Of a stretch of DNA of 64,000 nt, positions 1 to 10,205 are shown one piece after another. The stretch's first letter is position 1; every line of letters starts with the position of its first letter. This stretch comes from Lepas anatifera (Eukaryota > Arthropoda > Thecostraca > Lepadidae), in assembly GCA_034440635.1 (NCBI GenBank), contig JAOTON010001258.1:186001-250000 (forward strand), read 5' to 3'. The notes below the pieces were generated by a model. It saw only the letters and a program-made list of their open reading frames with translations. It did no database searches and was not told where the DNA came from. Made by a program: the position numbers and the translations under genes.

Positions 1-537
1 CCTCCAGACCAGCTATCGGCAGCTCGTTGCTTAGACTCTGAGCAGTACCGTGGCGACATTCAGGATTATTTAATACGCGCGCAGGCCGGAGTTCGTCTTG
101 CATATGCACACCTGAATGAGAGTGCGCGAAACGATGTCGTGCTTTTGCACCTTCAGCGAGCTCTCCCGGATGAATACGGCAAAGAAATTACCAGACTGGA
201 ATGCAAAACCCTAGAATCAGCCGTGAAAGTCGTATCCGCCAATGAGCGAGCCGACAGTCTTTATGGCACCAAGACAGGGCATTTATGCCGTGTGTCACAA
301 TCACCTGATAAGACTCAGCAGAGTAGGGTGCAGCCAGACCGAAGATTGTGTTTCGTCTGCGGCTTGGTTGGACATTTCAGGCGGACTTGTCCGTTTAAAA
401 ATGATTTGTGTGGCACCTGTGGAAGACGTGGACATCTGGGCCAAGTCTGCCGGAGCCAGTCGGGAAACGACAGCAGGTTCGTGGGAGCACGGGGCGCCCA
501 GGGGCCTGCGACGAGATTTCAGCCCCACACTCAGTAA
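1..537 (+). pseudogene. Ty3/gypsy-like Gag, 5'-truncated by the window edge, with two CCHC zinc knuckles
   Basis: The reading frame is open from base 1 to a TAA at 535-537. Its first part resembles a retrotransposon Gag capsid region (charged, helical, with the segment LPDEYGKEI). It is followed by two zinc knuckles: CFVCGLVGHFRRTC at about 346-390 and CGTCGRRGHLGQVC at about 412-465. Such knuckles bind the element's RNA during packaging. The frame resumes directly after the stop in the same phase, so the TAA is either a Gag/Pol boundary or a disabling mutation. No start codon is assigned because the true start lies outside the window. Clade assignment rests on the downstream protease and RT remnant. 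Confidence 0.7.
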
Positions 538-2635
538 CTGAAGCGTTGTCCTCGATGTATGAGATCACATCGTCGCTGCCGCCGCCAGGGGGGCTTGCAG
601 CCGTCATCGCTGCCGCCGCCAGGGGGCTTGCAGCCGTCATCGCTACCGCCGCCGGGAGGCCTGCAGCCGTCATCGCTGCCGTCGCCAGGTGGCTTGCAGC
701 CACCGCTGCCGCCGCCAGGGGACTTGCAGCCTTCGATGCCGTCGCCAGGTGACTTGCAGCCATCGCTGCCGTCGCCAGGTGGCTTGCAGCCATCGCTGCC
801 GCCGCCAGGGGACTTGCAGCTTTCGGTGCCGTCGCCAGGTGACTTGCAGCCATCGCCGCCGCCGTCAGAGGGCTTGCAGCCGTCACCGCTGCCGCCACCG
901 GGTGGCCTGCAGCCGTCATCGCTGCCGCCACCAAGTGGCCTGCAGCCGTCAGCACTGTGCTCGCTGGGAGGCCTGCAGCCGTTGCTGCTGCCGCCGGGAG
1001 GCCTGCAGCCGTCATCGCTGCCGCCGCTGGGAGGCCTGCAGCCGTCATCGCTGCCGCCGCCGGGAGGTCTGCGGCCGTCATTGCTGCCGCCACCGGGTGG
1101 CCTGCAGTCATCATCGCTGCCGTCGGCAGGTGGCCTGGAGACACCACCGCCGCTGTGTGGCCTGGAGTCGCTGCCGCAGGGTCGCCTGGAGCCGCAATCG
1201 CCACCGCCAGGCGGCCTGCGTCCGTCTCTGCCGCCGGGAAGCCTGCGTCCGTCATCGCTGCCGCTGCCGGGAGCCCTGCAGCCGTTGCTGCCGCCGCCAG
1301 GGGGCTTGCAGCTGTCATCGCTGCCGCTACCAGGTGGCCTGCAGCCGTCGTTTCCGCCACCGGGTGGTTTACCGCCGTCGCTGCAGCCGCCAGGTGGCCT
1401 GCAGCCGTCGCTTCCGCCGCCGGGAGGCCTGCAGCCGTCATCGCTGCCGCCACCAGGTGGCCTGCAGCCGTCGTTTCTGCCGCCGGGCGGTTTGCAGCCG
1501 TCGCTGCAGCCGCCAGGTGGCCTGCAGCCGTCATCGCTGCCGCCAGGCGGGCTGCGTCCGTCTCTGCCACCGGGCGGCCTGCAGCCGGCGGGGCCAGCAC
1601 AGCTGGAAGACGATATACCACTCTCGCTTGGCTCTCTGTCGACGAGTTCACCGGCTCATTTGCTGCCTGTAGGACCTGGTACCCAGCCGGCGGGAAATTC
1701 ATCCCACACCTCGATACGTCAGCCGGTGCCCCAGCCGGGTGGCCGGTATACGCCGATTATAGTCGGTGGTCGTCGCATCTCGGCGATGGTGGACAGCGGA
1801 GCGGACGAGGTCGTCATCCGTCGCGACTGTCTGCCCTCTGATGTTCGCCTGGAGCCTCTGGACAAGTCACTTAGCCTGGCCGACGGTGGGCCTTGTCTTC
1901 ACATAATCGGTAAGGCCAGAGTGCAGATAACCTTGGGACACCAGGTGAATCATGTTCACTGTTACGTGGCCAGTAAGCTGTTTGATCAATGTTTGTTGGG
2001 AGCTAGATACCGAACTGAATTAGGAGCTTGCATAGACATGAGGCAAGGTCTTCTTATTGTTCATGATGAAAGCCTGCCCCTTTCCCGCAGACCGCTGGGA
2101 TCGGACAAGGTCGTTGCGAGAGTGGTGGTAAAGGACACAGTGGTGGTTCAAGCTAGTTCTGAAATGATCTGTGCTGGTGAGGTCTGTGCAACGTCATCCT
2201 TTGGCCGGGATTCCACAGCTGCGGTGTTAGAGGGAGAGGTAAAATTTATGGAGCGCAGCCCCTTGTTGGTCGCCCGTTTAGCAGTCAATATTCCGCAGTC
2301 ATGTGGGGTTCCGTTGCGGGTTTCTAATCTGACCGAGAAAGATGTGAAACTATTTAAGGGCACGCACATTGCAAATGTTCAGGCATTGGAGGATGAGGCA
2401 TTCTTGAACATTGAAGAGCCTTCTGATGCTCCCAAGTTGAGTTTTGACGCAGTTGTCGCAAACCTACCTGAGCCTGAGAGGGGTAAATTTAAAGGCTTAC
2501 TTACCGACTTTTCCCCCGTTTTCAGTGAACTTGGGAAGACGAACCTCGTTGAACACGAAATTTCTACAGGCTCTGCTCGCCCCATCTCGCAACATTACAG
2601 ACAAACACCTGTTCACTTGAAGTCAAGACGCTCAC
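538..2635 (+). pseudogene. Ty3/gypsy-like protease and start of reverse transcriptase, truncated
   Basis: This is in the same frame as the upstream Gag. After a long Pro/Gly/Leu-rich tract (about 580-1600) comes a retropepsin-like domain with the active-site motif MVDSGADEVVI near 1786-1818 and a later LLGARYRTELG segment. Near 2480-2630 a region typical of the N-terminus of gypsy RT appears (FSPVFSELGKTNLVEHEI, then PISQHYRQTP). The RT stops there: no catalytic YxDD, RNase H or integrase follows, and the frame continues into a host-like USP exon. The element is therefore 3'-truncated at about 2635. No LTR is visible. Start codons inside the repeat tract are not meaningful. Confidence 0.72.
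580..1600 (+). repeat. Coding minisatellite with 30-33 bp units (PPPGGLQPSSL type)
   Basis: About 30 degenerate copies of a GC-rich unit encode repeats such as PPPGGLQPSSL or PPPGGLQPSL. Units are 10 or 11 codons, so the phase is kept and the tract stays open through the Pro-Pol frame. Other frames on both strands are also open (Ala-rich or Arg/Cys-rich translations), but these are by-products of the repeat. The tract sits between the zinc knuckles and the protease, an unusual place for an expanded low-complexity linker. Confidence 0.85.
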
Positions 2636-2991
2636 AAGAGAAGGGCGAGCCGGCCGACATCGCCGCCGAACAGGTACAGCTGTCCCAGCTATGCACGGAG
2701 GACGACGGCTCAGCGGCTGAGGATCAAAAAGCGGACCTGGCCGGCGCCCATAGCTACCGGCTGGTGGGCCTAGTCAGCCACCACGGCGCTACAACCCAGG
2801 CGGGACACTACGTGGCAGATGTCTACAGCCTGGGTAGGCAGCGCCGGTTCCACTACGACGATCGCAGTGTTACCTGCACCTCGGAGGAGCATGTGCTGTG
2901 CAACGGAAACCAGCACAACGGCTACATGTTCTTCTACCTGCACACAGACCTGTGCAGGCAGGTGGCCCAAATAGAAACCAGCGCTACCTGA
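2636..2991 (+). CDS. Ubiquitin-specific protease, C-terminal exon (USP37-like)
   Basis: The frame encodes the end of a USP-family deubiquitinase catalytic domain: SYRLVGLVSHHGATTQAGHY, in which the GHY histidine is the expected catalytic base, then FHYDDRSV with the catalytic-triad acidic position, then NGYMFFYLH. USP37/USP26/USP29 proteins end in a very similar block. USPs remove ubiquitin from substrates. The stop is TGA at 2989-2991. The exon start is uncertain (about 2636-2690): GC content rises sharply there, and possible acceptor AGs lie at 2634-2690. The catalytic Cys box is not in the window, so this is a terminal exon or fragment. It is fused in frame to the gypsy fragment upstream, which may be chance, assembly or a real chimera. 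Confidence 0.75.
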
Positions 2992-3049
2992 GACGTCATC
3001 TCCTACCACTGCCAGCAGGAAATGAGCGTTTTTTTACAGAATTAGTTGT

Positions 3050-3539
3050 TTATATTTTGAGAAGCTGCAAATATATATGATATTCAGGTTTGTATTCGTG
3101 TCCCCTCGTCCGAGAGTTAGCATCTCGCTGGAAGAAGCGTTCAGGGTCGAGATCGATGTCGCCATGAAATATCTGGAATATGCGGATCATGTCCCCCCCA
3201 TCACCTTCTGTAGTATATAGAGGGAAGTCAAAGATCTTGCAGCCTCTCACTGTACGGCTTGTGCCTTATTTCAGGGATCATTCGGGTGGCACACAGTTGC
3301 ACTCTCTCGACCTTTTTCTGGTCTTCTCGGTTGAAGGGCCCCCAGAGCAAGTTCCCATATTCAAGGTGTGGTCTCACAAGAGTTTTGAAGAGAATCAGAT
3401 TATAGGTACTGTAAGGCATTGAAACAAAAGCTTGATTGAAAAGAAACTTCTGGAATTGGTGATTGGAAATGGCAGTCCTTACCAACCCCAGTGTTTCAAT
3501 TGCCTTATCTCTCTCTCTCTCAAAACTACTCATAAACAA
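3050..3539 (-). pseudogene. Non-LTR retrotransposon RT C-terminal fragment (CR1/Jockey-like)
   Basis: Read on the minus strand, 3539-3228 encodes a post-catalytic RT segment (LVRPHLEYGNLLWGP, then KKVERVQLCATRMIP). A second frame at about 3250-3050 continues it (GDMIRIFQIFHGD, then DPERFFQRDANSRTRGH). This order is typical of the region after the RT palm in CR1/Jockey-type elements. The two parts are in different frames, and neither the catalytic FADD nor an endonuclease is present, so it is a dead, 5'-truncated copy lying tail-to-tail with the USP exon. Confidence 0.75.
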
Positions 3540-4455
3540 TGTTTAAAATTATGTCTATCTGCACGTAGTGTCGTGAAAAAAATGTCAATGGCTTCAATTT
3601 CTTCACATTTCTTCACTTCAATCACATCCAACCACCGCACCACACTTTTTTGACGTCGTCTTCGTCATCCAACAAGAAGAATGAGAAATATAACAAAACA
3701 AGTGTGGACCATTGCAGTCTTTGAAGAAAAATTCAACCAAGTAGTAGTACGAGATACGCAAACAAATTTTTAAAAAAATTATTCCTGTGGTTTCTTGCTA
3801 TTTGAAAAATCCTGATTCCAGAACCGACAATTATTTCTGCATCTTCCACAAAATTTTGGGAGGCCGCTCACTTATCATCGCAATAGGTTAACAATTCCGA
3901 TAAAATGCTGAAACCTTTACTCATCACTTCCTTTTCGAAAACTATTTAAAGTTGAAAAGCAATGTTTTGTAATACAAATGTCTGTTCTCCTGTACTTGTA
4001 TTTGAATTAATTTTAAAAAGCTTTTAAAAACTACAAAATGAATTAGTTTGCCCTAGAAACGGAAAAAACATAATTACTGAAGTCTTCAACTGTTTAGTAC
4101 CTCGGGTCCTGAGTAGAGGTGGGACTTTTGGTCCCTCGGTCCCGGCGCCGGGACCAGGTTTGGTCCCGGCAGGACTAAAGCCGGGACTAAAGGCTAGACA
4201 CCAGGACTGTGCCGGGACCAGAGCCAGTCTGGACCAAGCAAAATTCATGATAATGGTTTCTACATTTCATCCAAAACTAAGAGACAAAAAATAACTGTGA
4301 CTTTCCAGCACTTCATTGCCTCCTTGATAAAATTTTCTAACTTTATAAGATGAGAAAAGTATCAATTCAACAACATGAAAGAGCAAAAAATAATGTTGCA
4401 CACACACAGTACACGACTTGTCTCTCACTTTCATTCTTTGGAAACCACATTTTCA
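3540..4455. other. AT-rich intergenic DNA
   Basis: I see no supportable gene here. The only structured patch is a short run of GGGACC/GGTCCC words at 4125-4240. A few short open frames are below what chance gives in such sequence. Confidence 0.6.
4125..4240. repeat. Low-complexity GGGACC/GGTCCC palindromic patch
   Basis: Within about 115 bp the words GGTCCC, GGGACC, CCGGGAC and GGGACTAAAG recur in both orientations, giving a locally self-complementary GC-rich patch inside AT-rich flanks. It looks like a degenerate simple repeat or a relic of a MITE terminus. No coding potential is apparent. Confidence 0.5.
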
Positions 4456-4813
4456 CCAGTCTGCAAAGTATGGCAGCGATCAGATGAGTCGCACCAGCCA
4501 TCTAAAATTCTCGCAACACCAGCCATAAAAAATTCACACCAATCTGCCATATACCAGGGAGCAAAATGCACCCAGTCCTACCCACATGATGCAATGCTAC
4601 CTCTCTTATTAGTTAGTTGAGGACTTTTTATAAGGCCCCCTCCTGTGTCTTTATAACCATTTGGCCATTATTTGTTTGGTTTTCAGTGTCACCTTCCTCG
4701 CACCAGTCTCACAAATTCACACCAGGGTAACAAAATTCACACCACTCGCTCCTGTTTCCAAGGGCACTTGCACTGACGAGATCTCGTCGAAAATGTCATA
4801 CTTTGCACACTGG
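4456..4813 (+). mobile_element. hAT-type MITE, copy 1 (358 bp, 8-bp TSD)
   Basis: The element begins CCAGTCTGCAAAGTATGGCA and ends with its near-perfect inverse, TGTCATACTTTGCACACTGG. The flanks give an imperfect 8-bp target duplication, CATTTTCA (4448-4455) and CAATTTCA (4814-4821). Near the right end is the palindrome GACGAGATCTCGTC. Copies at 20426-20784 and 59520-59872 share termini and body. An 8-bp duplication and CAG-type ends are established hAT features. No transposase is encoded, so it is non-autonomous. Confidence 0.88.
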
Positions 4814-4954
4814 CAATTTCAGATGCAATTCCTATTCCTTCACTTGACTACAAAGCAACTCAGTGCCACAACCAAATACAGCCCAAAAATGGAGGGTACT
4901 GGGGTCGAAATCACTTTGAATTGAAGAAAAAAGGTTTTTTCATATAGTTACTGG

Positions 4955-5015
4955 AAGGCATTGAAACAAAAGCTTGATTGAAAAGATAATTCTGGAATTG
5001 ATGATTGGAAATGAC
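4955..5015 (-). repeat. 60-bp second scrap of the 3050-3539 RT family
   Basis: This stretch nearly repeats 3414-3472: the word GGCATTGAAACAAAAGCTTG, then a TTCTGGAATTG-GATTGGAAATG segment. In the first copy it encodes the RT peptide around NHQFQKFLFNQAFVSMP on the minus strand. It is a short fragment of the same non-LTR family just outside the left arm of the large inverted repeat. Confidence 0.7.
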
Positions 5016-5060
5016 CACGGTTCCTATAGATACGGTTCGGATATGACAGCCAGCTGACTG

Positions 5061-5275
5061 ATGTACGTAAAGTTAGCACACGTTCAGCACAGCTTCGGCA
5101 CAGATTCAGCCCACATTCATATTCAGTCCAAACTTAGATCACACAACTTAAAGCTATGTCCTAGCTCAACAAGAAGGCTGATCACATCCAAACTGATATC
5201 AGACGAAGATATCAATACCCCAAAGATATCTAAAACAAATATTTACAGAAAACATCCCTTGGGGCCCCTCAGGGC
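5061..5275 (+). repeat. Left outer arm of the foldback-like element
   Basis: About 215 bp, inverted relative to 9396-9610. It contains short direct repeats around TTCAGCACAG and the block CTGATATCAGACGAAGATATC. It merges into the first tandem unit at the GGGGCCCCTCAGGGCAC motif. The arm is unrelated to the tandem unit itself. Confidence 0.8.
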
Positions 5276-7206
5276 ACGTTTGAAAATTTTGGCGAATAGG
5301 GCGGACCCCTTCGATTTTCTTGAAAATCGGCATGCGTGATGCTTACGTCCATTGGAGAAATCTGGCTGAAGAAACCATATGGGGCATTGATAAATAAGGG
5401 GCCTCGGGGGCCTCAAAGCCTAACAATAGTACTTGTGGGCACCAGTTTACCAACACTTGGGATTTTTTTCTTCACCATCAGAAAGGGCTGCATTTTCCAA
5501 AAACAGTGCAAAAATATTTTTTAGGGTGGGCCCCATAGGGGCCCCTCAGGGCACTTTTGAAAATTTTGGCGAATAGGGCGGACCCCTTCGATTTTCTTGA
5601 AAATCGGCATGCGTGATGCTTACGTCCATTGGAGAAATCTGGCTGAAGAAACCATATGGGGCATTGATAAATAAGGGGCCTCGGGGGCCTCAAAGCCAAA
5701 TAATAGTACTTGTGGGCACCAGTTTACCAAAACTTGGGATTTTTTTCTTCACCATTAGAAAGGGCTGCATTTTCCAAAAACAGTGCAAAAATATTTTTAG
5801 GGTGGGGCCCATAGGGACCCCTCAGGCACTTTTGAAAATTTTGGCGAATAGGGCGGACCCCTTCGATTTTCTTGAAAATCGGCATGCTTGATGCTTACGT
5901 CCATTGGAGAAATCTGGCTGAAAAAACCATATGGGGCATTGATAAATAAGGGGCCCGGGGGCCTCAAAGCCTAATAATAGTACTTGTGGGCACCAGTTTA
6001 CCAAAACCTGGGATTTTTTCTTCACCATCAGAAAGGGCTGCATTTTCCAAAAACAGTGCAAAAATATTTTTAGGGTGGGGCCCATAGGGGCCCCTCAGGG
6101 CACTTTTGAAAATTTTGGCGAATAGGGCGGACCCCTTCGATTTTCTTGAAAATCGGCATGCGTGATGCTTACGTCCATTGGAGAAATCTGGCTGAAGAAA
6201 CCATATGGGGCATTGATAAATAAGGGGCCTCGGGGTCCTCAAAGCCTAATAATAGTACTTGTGTGCACCAGTTTACGAAAACTTGGGATTTTTTTCTTCA
6301 CCATCAGAAAGGGCTGCATTTTCCAAAAACAGTGCAAAAATATTTTTAGGGTGGGGCCCGTAGGGGCCTCAGGGCACTTTTGAAAATTTTGGCGAATAGG
6401 GCGAACCCCTTCGATTTTCTTGAAAATCGGCATGCGTGATGCTTACGTCCATTGGAGAAATCTGGCTAAAAAACCATATGGGGCATTGATAAATAAGGGG
6501 CCTCGGGGGCCTCAAAGCCTAATAATAGTACTTGTGGGCACCAGTTTACCAAAACTTGGGATTTTTTCTTCACCATCAGAAAGGGCTGCATTTTCCAAAA
6601 ACAGTGCAAAAATATTTTTTAAGGTGGGGCCCATAGGGGCCCCTCAGCGCACTTTTGACAATTTTGGCGAATAAGGCGGAACCCTTCGATTTTCTTGAAA
6701 ATTTGCGTGCGTGATGCTTACGTCCATTGGAGAAATCTGGCTGAAGAAACCATATGGGGCATTGATAACTAAGGGGCTTCGGGGGCCTCAAAGCCTAATA
6801 ATAGTACGTGTGGGCACCAGTTTACGAAACTTGGGATTTTTTTCTTCACCATCAGAAAGGGCTGCATTTTCCAAAAACAGTGCAAAAATATTTTTAGGGT
6901 GGGGCCCATAGGGGCCCTCAGCGCACTTTGACAATTTCGGCGAATAAGGCGGAACCCTTCGATTTTCTTGAAAATCGGCATGCGTGATGCTTACGTCCAT
7001 TGGAGAAATCTGGCTGAAGAAACCATATGGGGCATTGATAAATAAGGGGCCTCGGGGGCCTCAAAGCCTAATAATAGTACTTGTGGGCACCAGTTTACGA
7101 ACACTTGGGTTTTTTTCCCACCATCAGAAAGGGCTGCATTTTCCAAAAACATTGCAAACATATTTTTTAGGGTTGGGCCCATAGGGGCCCCTCAGGGCAC
7201 TTTTGA
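5276..7206 (+). repeat. Tandem array of about seven 272-277 bp units, forward
   Basis: The marker GATGCTTACGTCCATTGGAG recurs at about 5336, 5613, 5889, 6163, 6437, 6711 and 6985. Each unit also holds CAAAGCCTAATAATAGTACT, AGGGCTGCATTTTCCAAAAA and the GC-rich palindromic patch GGGGCCCCTCAGGGC. Copies differ by a few per cent and small indels. Short open frames recur in every unit, but phase is not preserved between units, so they are not treated as genes. Confidence 0.9.
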
Positions 7207-9395
7207 ATCTAAAAATATTTTTGCACTGTTTTTGGAAAATGCAGCCCTTTCTGATGGTGATGAAAAAAATCCCAAGTTTTCGTAAACTGGTGCCCACAAG
7301 TACTATTATTAGGATTTGAGGCCCCTGAGGCCCCTATTTATCAATGCCCCATATGGTTTCTTCAGCCAGATTTCTCCAATGGACGTAAGCATCACGCATG
7401 CCGATTTTCAAGAAAATCAAAGGGGTCCGTCCTATTCGCCAAAATTTTCAAAAGTGTCCTGAGGGGCCCCTATGGGCCCCACCCTAAAAAATATTTTTGC
7501 ACTGTTTTTGGAAAATGCAGCCCTTTCTGATGGTGAAGAAAAAATCCCAAGTTTTCGTAAACTGGTGCCCACAAGTACTATTATTAGGCTTTGAGGCCCC
7601 TGAGGCCCCTTATTTATCAATGCCCCATATGGTTTCTTCAGCCAGATTTCTCCAATGGACGTAAGCATCACGAATGCCGATTTTCAAGAAAATCGAAGGG
7701 GTCCGCCCTATTCGCCAAAATTTTCAAAAGTGCCTGAGGGGCCCCTATGGGCCCCACCCTAAAAAATATTTTTGCACTGTTTTTGGAAAATGCAGCCCTT
7801 TCTGATGGTGAAGAAAAAAATCCCAAGTTTTCGTAAACTGGTGCCCACAAGTACTATTATTAGGCTTTGAGGCCCCCAAGGCCCCTTATTTATCAATGCC
7901 CCATATGGTTTCTTTAGCCAGATTTCTCCAATGGACGTAAGCATCACGCATGCCGATTTTCAAGAAAATCGAAGGGGTCCGCCCTATTCGCCAAAATTTT
8001 CAAAGTGTTCTGAGGGCCCTATGGGCCCCACCCTAAAAAATATTTTTGCACTGTTTTTGGAAAATGCAGCCCTTTCTGATGGTGAAGAAAAAATTCCAAG
8101 TTCTCGTAAACTGGTGCCCACAAGTACTATTATTAGGCTTTGAGGCCCATTAGGCCCCTAATTATCAATGCCCGGGCAGGTTTTTTCAGCCAGATTTCTT
8201 CAATGGACGTAAGCATCACGCATGCCGACTTTCAAGAAAATCGAAGGGGTCCGCCCTATTCGCCAAAATTTTCAAAAGTGCCCTGAGGGGCCCCTATGGG
8301 CCCCACCCTAAAAAATATTTTTGCACTGTTTTTGGAAAATGCAGCCCTTTCTGATGGTGAAGAAAAAATCCCAAGTTTTCGTAAACTGGTGCCCACAAGT
8401 ACTATTATTAGGCTTTGAGGCCCCTGAGGCCCCTTATTTATCAATGCCCCATTAGGTTTCTTCAGCCAGAATTCCCCAATGGACGTAAGCATCACGCATG
8501 CCGATTTTCAAGAAAATCGAAGGGGTCCGCCCTATTCGCCAAAAATTTTCAAAAGTGCCCTGAGGGGCCCCTATGGGCCCCACCCTAAAAATATTTTTGC
8601 ACTGTTTTTGGAAAATGCAGCCCTTTCTGATGGTGAAGAAAAAAATCCCAAGTTTTCGTAAACTGGTGCCCACAAGTACTATTATTAGGCTTTGAGGCCC
8701 CCGAGGCCCCTTATTTATCAATGCCCCATATGGTTTCTTCAGCCAGATTTCTCCAATCGACGTAATCATCACGCATGCCGATTTTCAAGAAAATCGAAGG
8801 GGTCCGCCCTATTTACCAAAATTTTCAAAAGTGCCCTGAGGGGCCCCTATGGGCCCCACCTAAAAAATATTTTTGCACTGTTTTTGGAAAATGCAGCCCT
8901 TTCTGATGGTGAAGAAAAAATCCCAAGTTTTCGTAAACTGGTGCCCACAAGTACTATTATTAGGCTTTTAGGCCCCCTGAGGCCCCTTATTTATCAATGC
9001 CCCATATGGTTTCTTCAGCCAGATTTCTCCAATCGACGTAAGCATCACGCATGCCGATTTTCAAGAAAATCGAAGGGGTCCGCCCTATTCGCCAAAATTT
9101 TCAAAAGTGCCCTGAGGGGCCCCTATGGGCCCCACCCTAAAAATATTTTTGCACTGTTTTTGGAAAATGCAGCCCTTTCTGATGGTGAAGAAAAAAATCC
9201 CAAGTTTTTGTAAACTGGTGCCCACAAGTACTATTATTAGGCTTTGAGGCCCCCGAGGCCCCTTATTTATCAATGCCCCATATGGTTTCTTCAGCCAGAT
9301 TTCTCCAATCGACGTAAGCATCACGCATGCCGATTTTCAAGAAAATCGAAGGGGTCCGCCCTATTCGCCAAAATTTTCAAAAGTGCCCTGAGGGG
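7207..9395 (-). repeat. Tandem array of about eight 272-277 bp units, reverse
   Basis: These are the same units as the left half, inverted. GGACGTAAGCATCACGCATG or its variants recur at about 7381, 7657, 7933, 8207, 8482, 8757, 9034 and 9310. The switch at about 7206 joins the end of a forward unit to the middle of a reverse unit, so the centre is not a perfect hairpin tip. The right-hand units share a CGACGTAA variant near 8757, 9034 and 9310, suggesting local homogenisation. Confidence 0.88.
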
Positions 9396-9661
9396 CCCCA
9401 AGGGATGTTTTCTGTAAATATTTGTCTTAGCTATTTTTGGGGTATTGATATCTTCGTCTGATATCAGTTTGGATGTGATCAGCCTTCTTGTTGAGCTAGG
9501 ACATAGCTTTAAGTGTCTTGATCTAAGTTTGGACTGAATATGAATGTGGGCTGAAGCTGTGCTGAATCTGTGCTGAATCTGTGCTGAACGTGTGCTAACT
9601 TCACGTACATGTAGACGCGGCAACTCCACAGTTGTACGTTTCAAGATGGGTGGTTCAGAAG

Positions 9662-10205
9662 CAAGATACCTGTACTTAAAGGTACGTTCAAGATTCCTCT
9701 ACGCCCATGTGACGTCACTCGAGCGTGGAGGAATTCCTTTACCCATGGACTGTAGCCCTGTTCCAGCTGTCAGCACAGTTTTGTCAGCAGGACCTCTAGC
9801 CACTCCTCCAGAAAAGAAATATCAGCGCCATAATCGCCTCTAGTTTGTGGTAAGCAAAAGGAACTTCAACCTTTATATCATTAAAAAATATTAGGCTGCC
9901 ACTTCGTGCACTTGCTATTTTTCATCAGCGCAAACAGCAGGCCATCAGCCCGTAAAACCTCTAGAACTAGTTCCCGGGGAGAGGCTACAATCCTGTGACG
10001 TAGGCGCAACACGTCCCGCTGATTGGTGCTGATAAAACTGTGCTGACAGGTGGAACAGGGCTTGTGTGTCAAACTGCTGCTAATGGCACTACCCGCTTAC
10101 GAACCTGTGAGAATACACGATGATAAAGTTGATCCAAAATGCAATCAATATGCATTTTGTTTTCGATTCTGGGCCTCTTTTTGCGACAATTTGGATATTT
10201 AAAGG
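9662..10205 (+). mobile_element. Left arm of a palindromic MITE ('CAAGATACC' family), split by a nested MITE
   Basis: It begins CAAGATACCTGTACTTAAAG, carries the GTGACGTCACTCG palindrome at about 9708, resumes after the nested insert at GTGTGTCAAACTGCTGCTAA (about 10064) and runs to TTTGGATATTTAA at about 10205. The same order is seen in the intact copy at 61976-62643. The right arm is missing here. Confidence 0.72.
9754..10062. mobile_element. Nested MITE of about 309 bp with AGCCCTGTTCCA termini
   Basis: Left end AGCCCTGTTCCAGCTGTCAG and right end CTGACAGGTGGAACAGGGCT are inverted copies extending over about 40 bp, including CAGCACAGTTTTGTCAGCA and its inverse. It interrupts the palindromic MITE between sequences that are contiguous in the 61976 copy. 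A clean target duplication was not resolved. A related solo end lies at 20985-21070. Confidence 0.72.

Larger units (their letters stand above)
5061..9610. mobile_element. 4.55-kb foldback-like inverted-repeat element
   Basis: The two outer arms (5061-5275 and 9396-9610) are inverted copies of each other. The left starts ATGTACGTAAAGTTAGCACA and the right ends with the matching inverse, one mismatch in the first 20. Inside, a unit of about 275 bp is tandemly repeated, seven copies in one orientation and then eight in the opposite one, switching at about 7206. Long inverted repeats made of tandem subunits are the hallmark of Drosophila Foldback elements. No convincing target duplication was found; a TA sits near each end (5064-5065 and 9606-9607). 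No transposase gene is visible, so any mobility would need a helper. Confidence 0.75.

Noticed and set aside
395..1702. 435-codon Ala-rich open frame on the minus strand
   Set aside because: It is the antisense shadow of the coding minisatellite; it has no domain and depends on repeat phase.
5336..9324. Many recurring short frames (for example starting MMLTSIGEIW) in both halves of the large inverted repeat
   Set aside because: Unit length is not a fixed multiple of three, starts and ends vary, and both strands give similar frames, so these are repeat artefacts.
5053..9618. Target duplication for the foldback-like element
   Set aside because: GCTGACTG and GTAGACGC do not match; only a TA near each end is common, which is too weak to claim.
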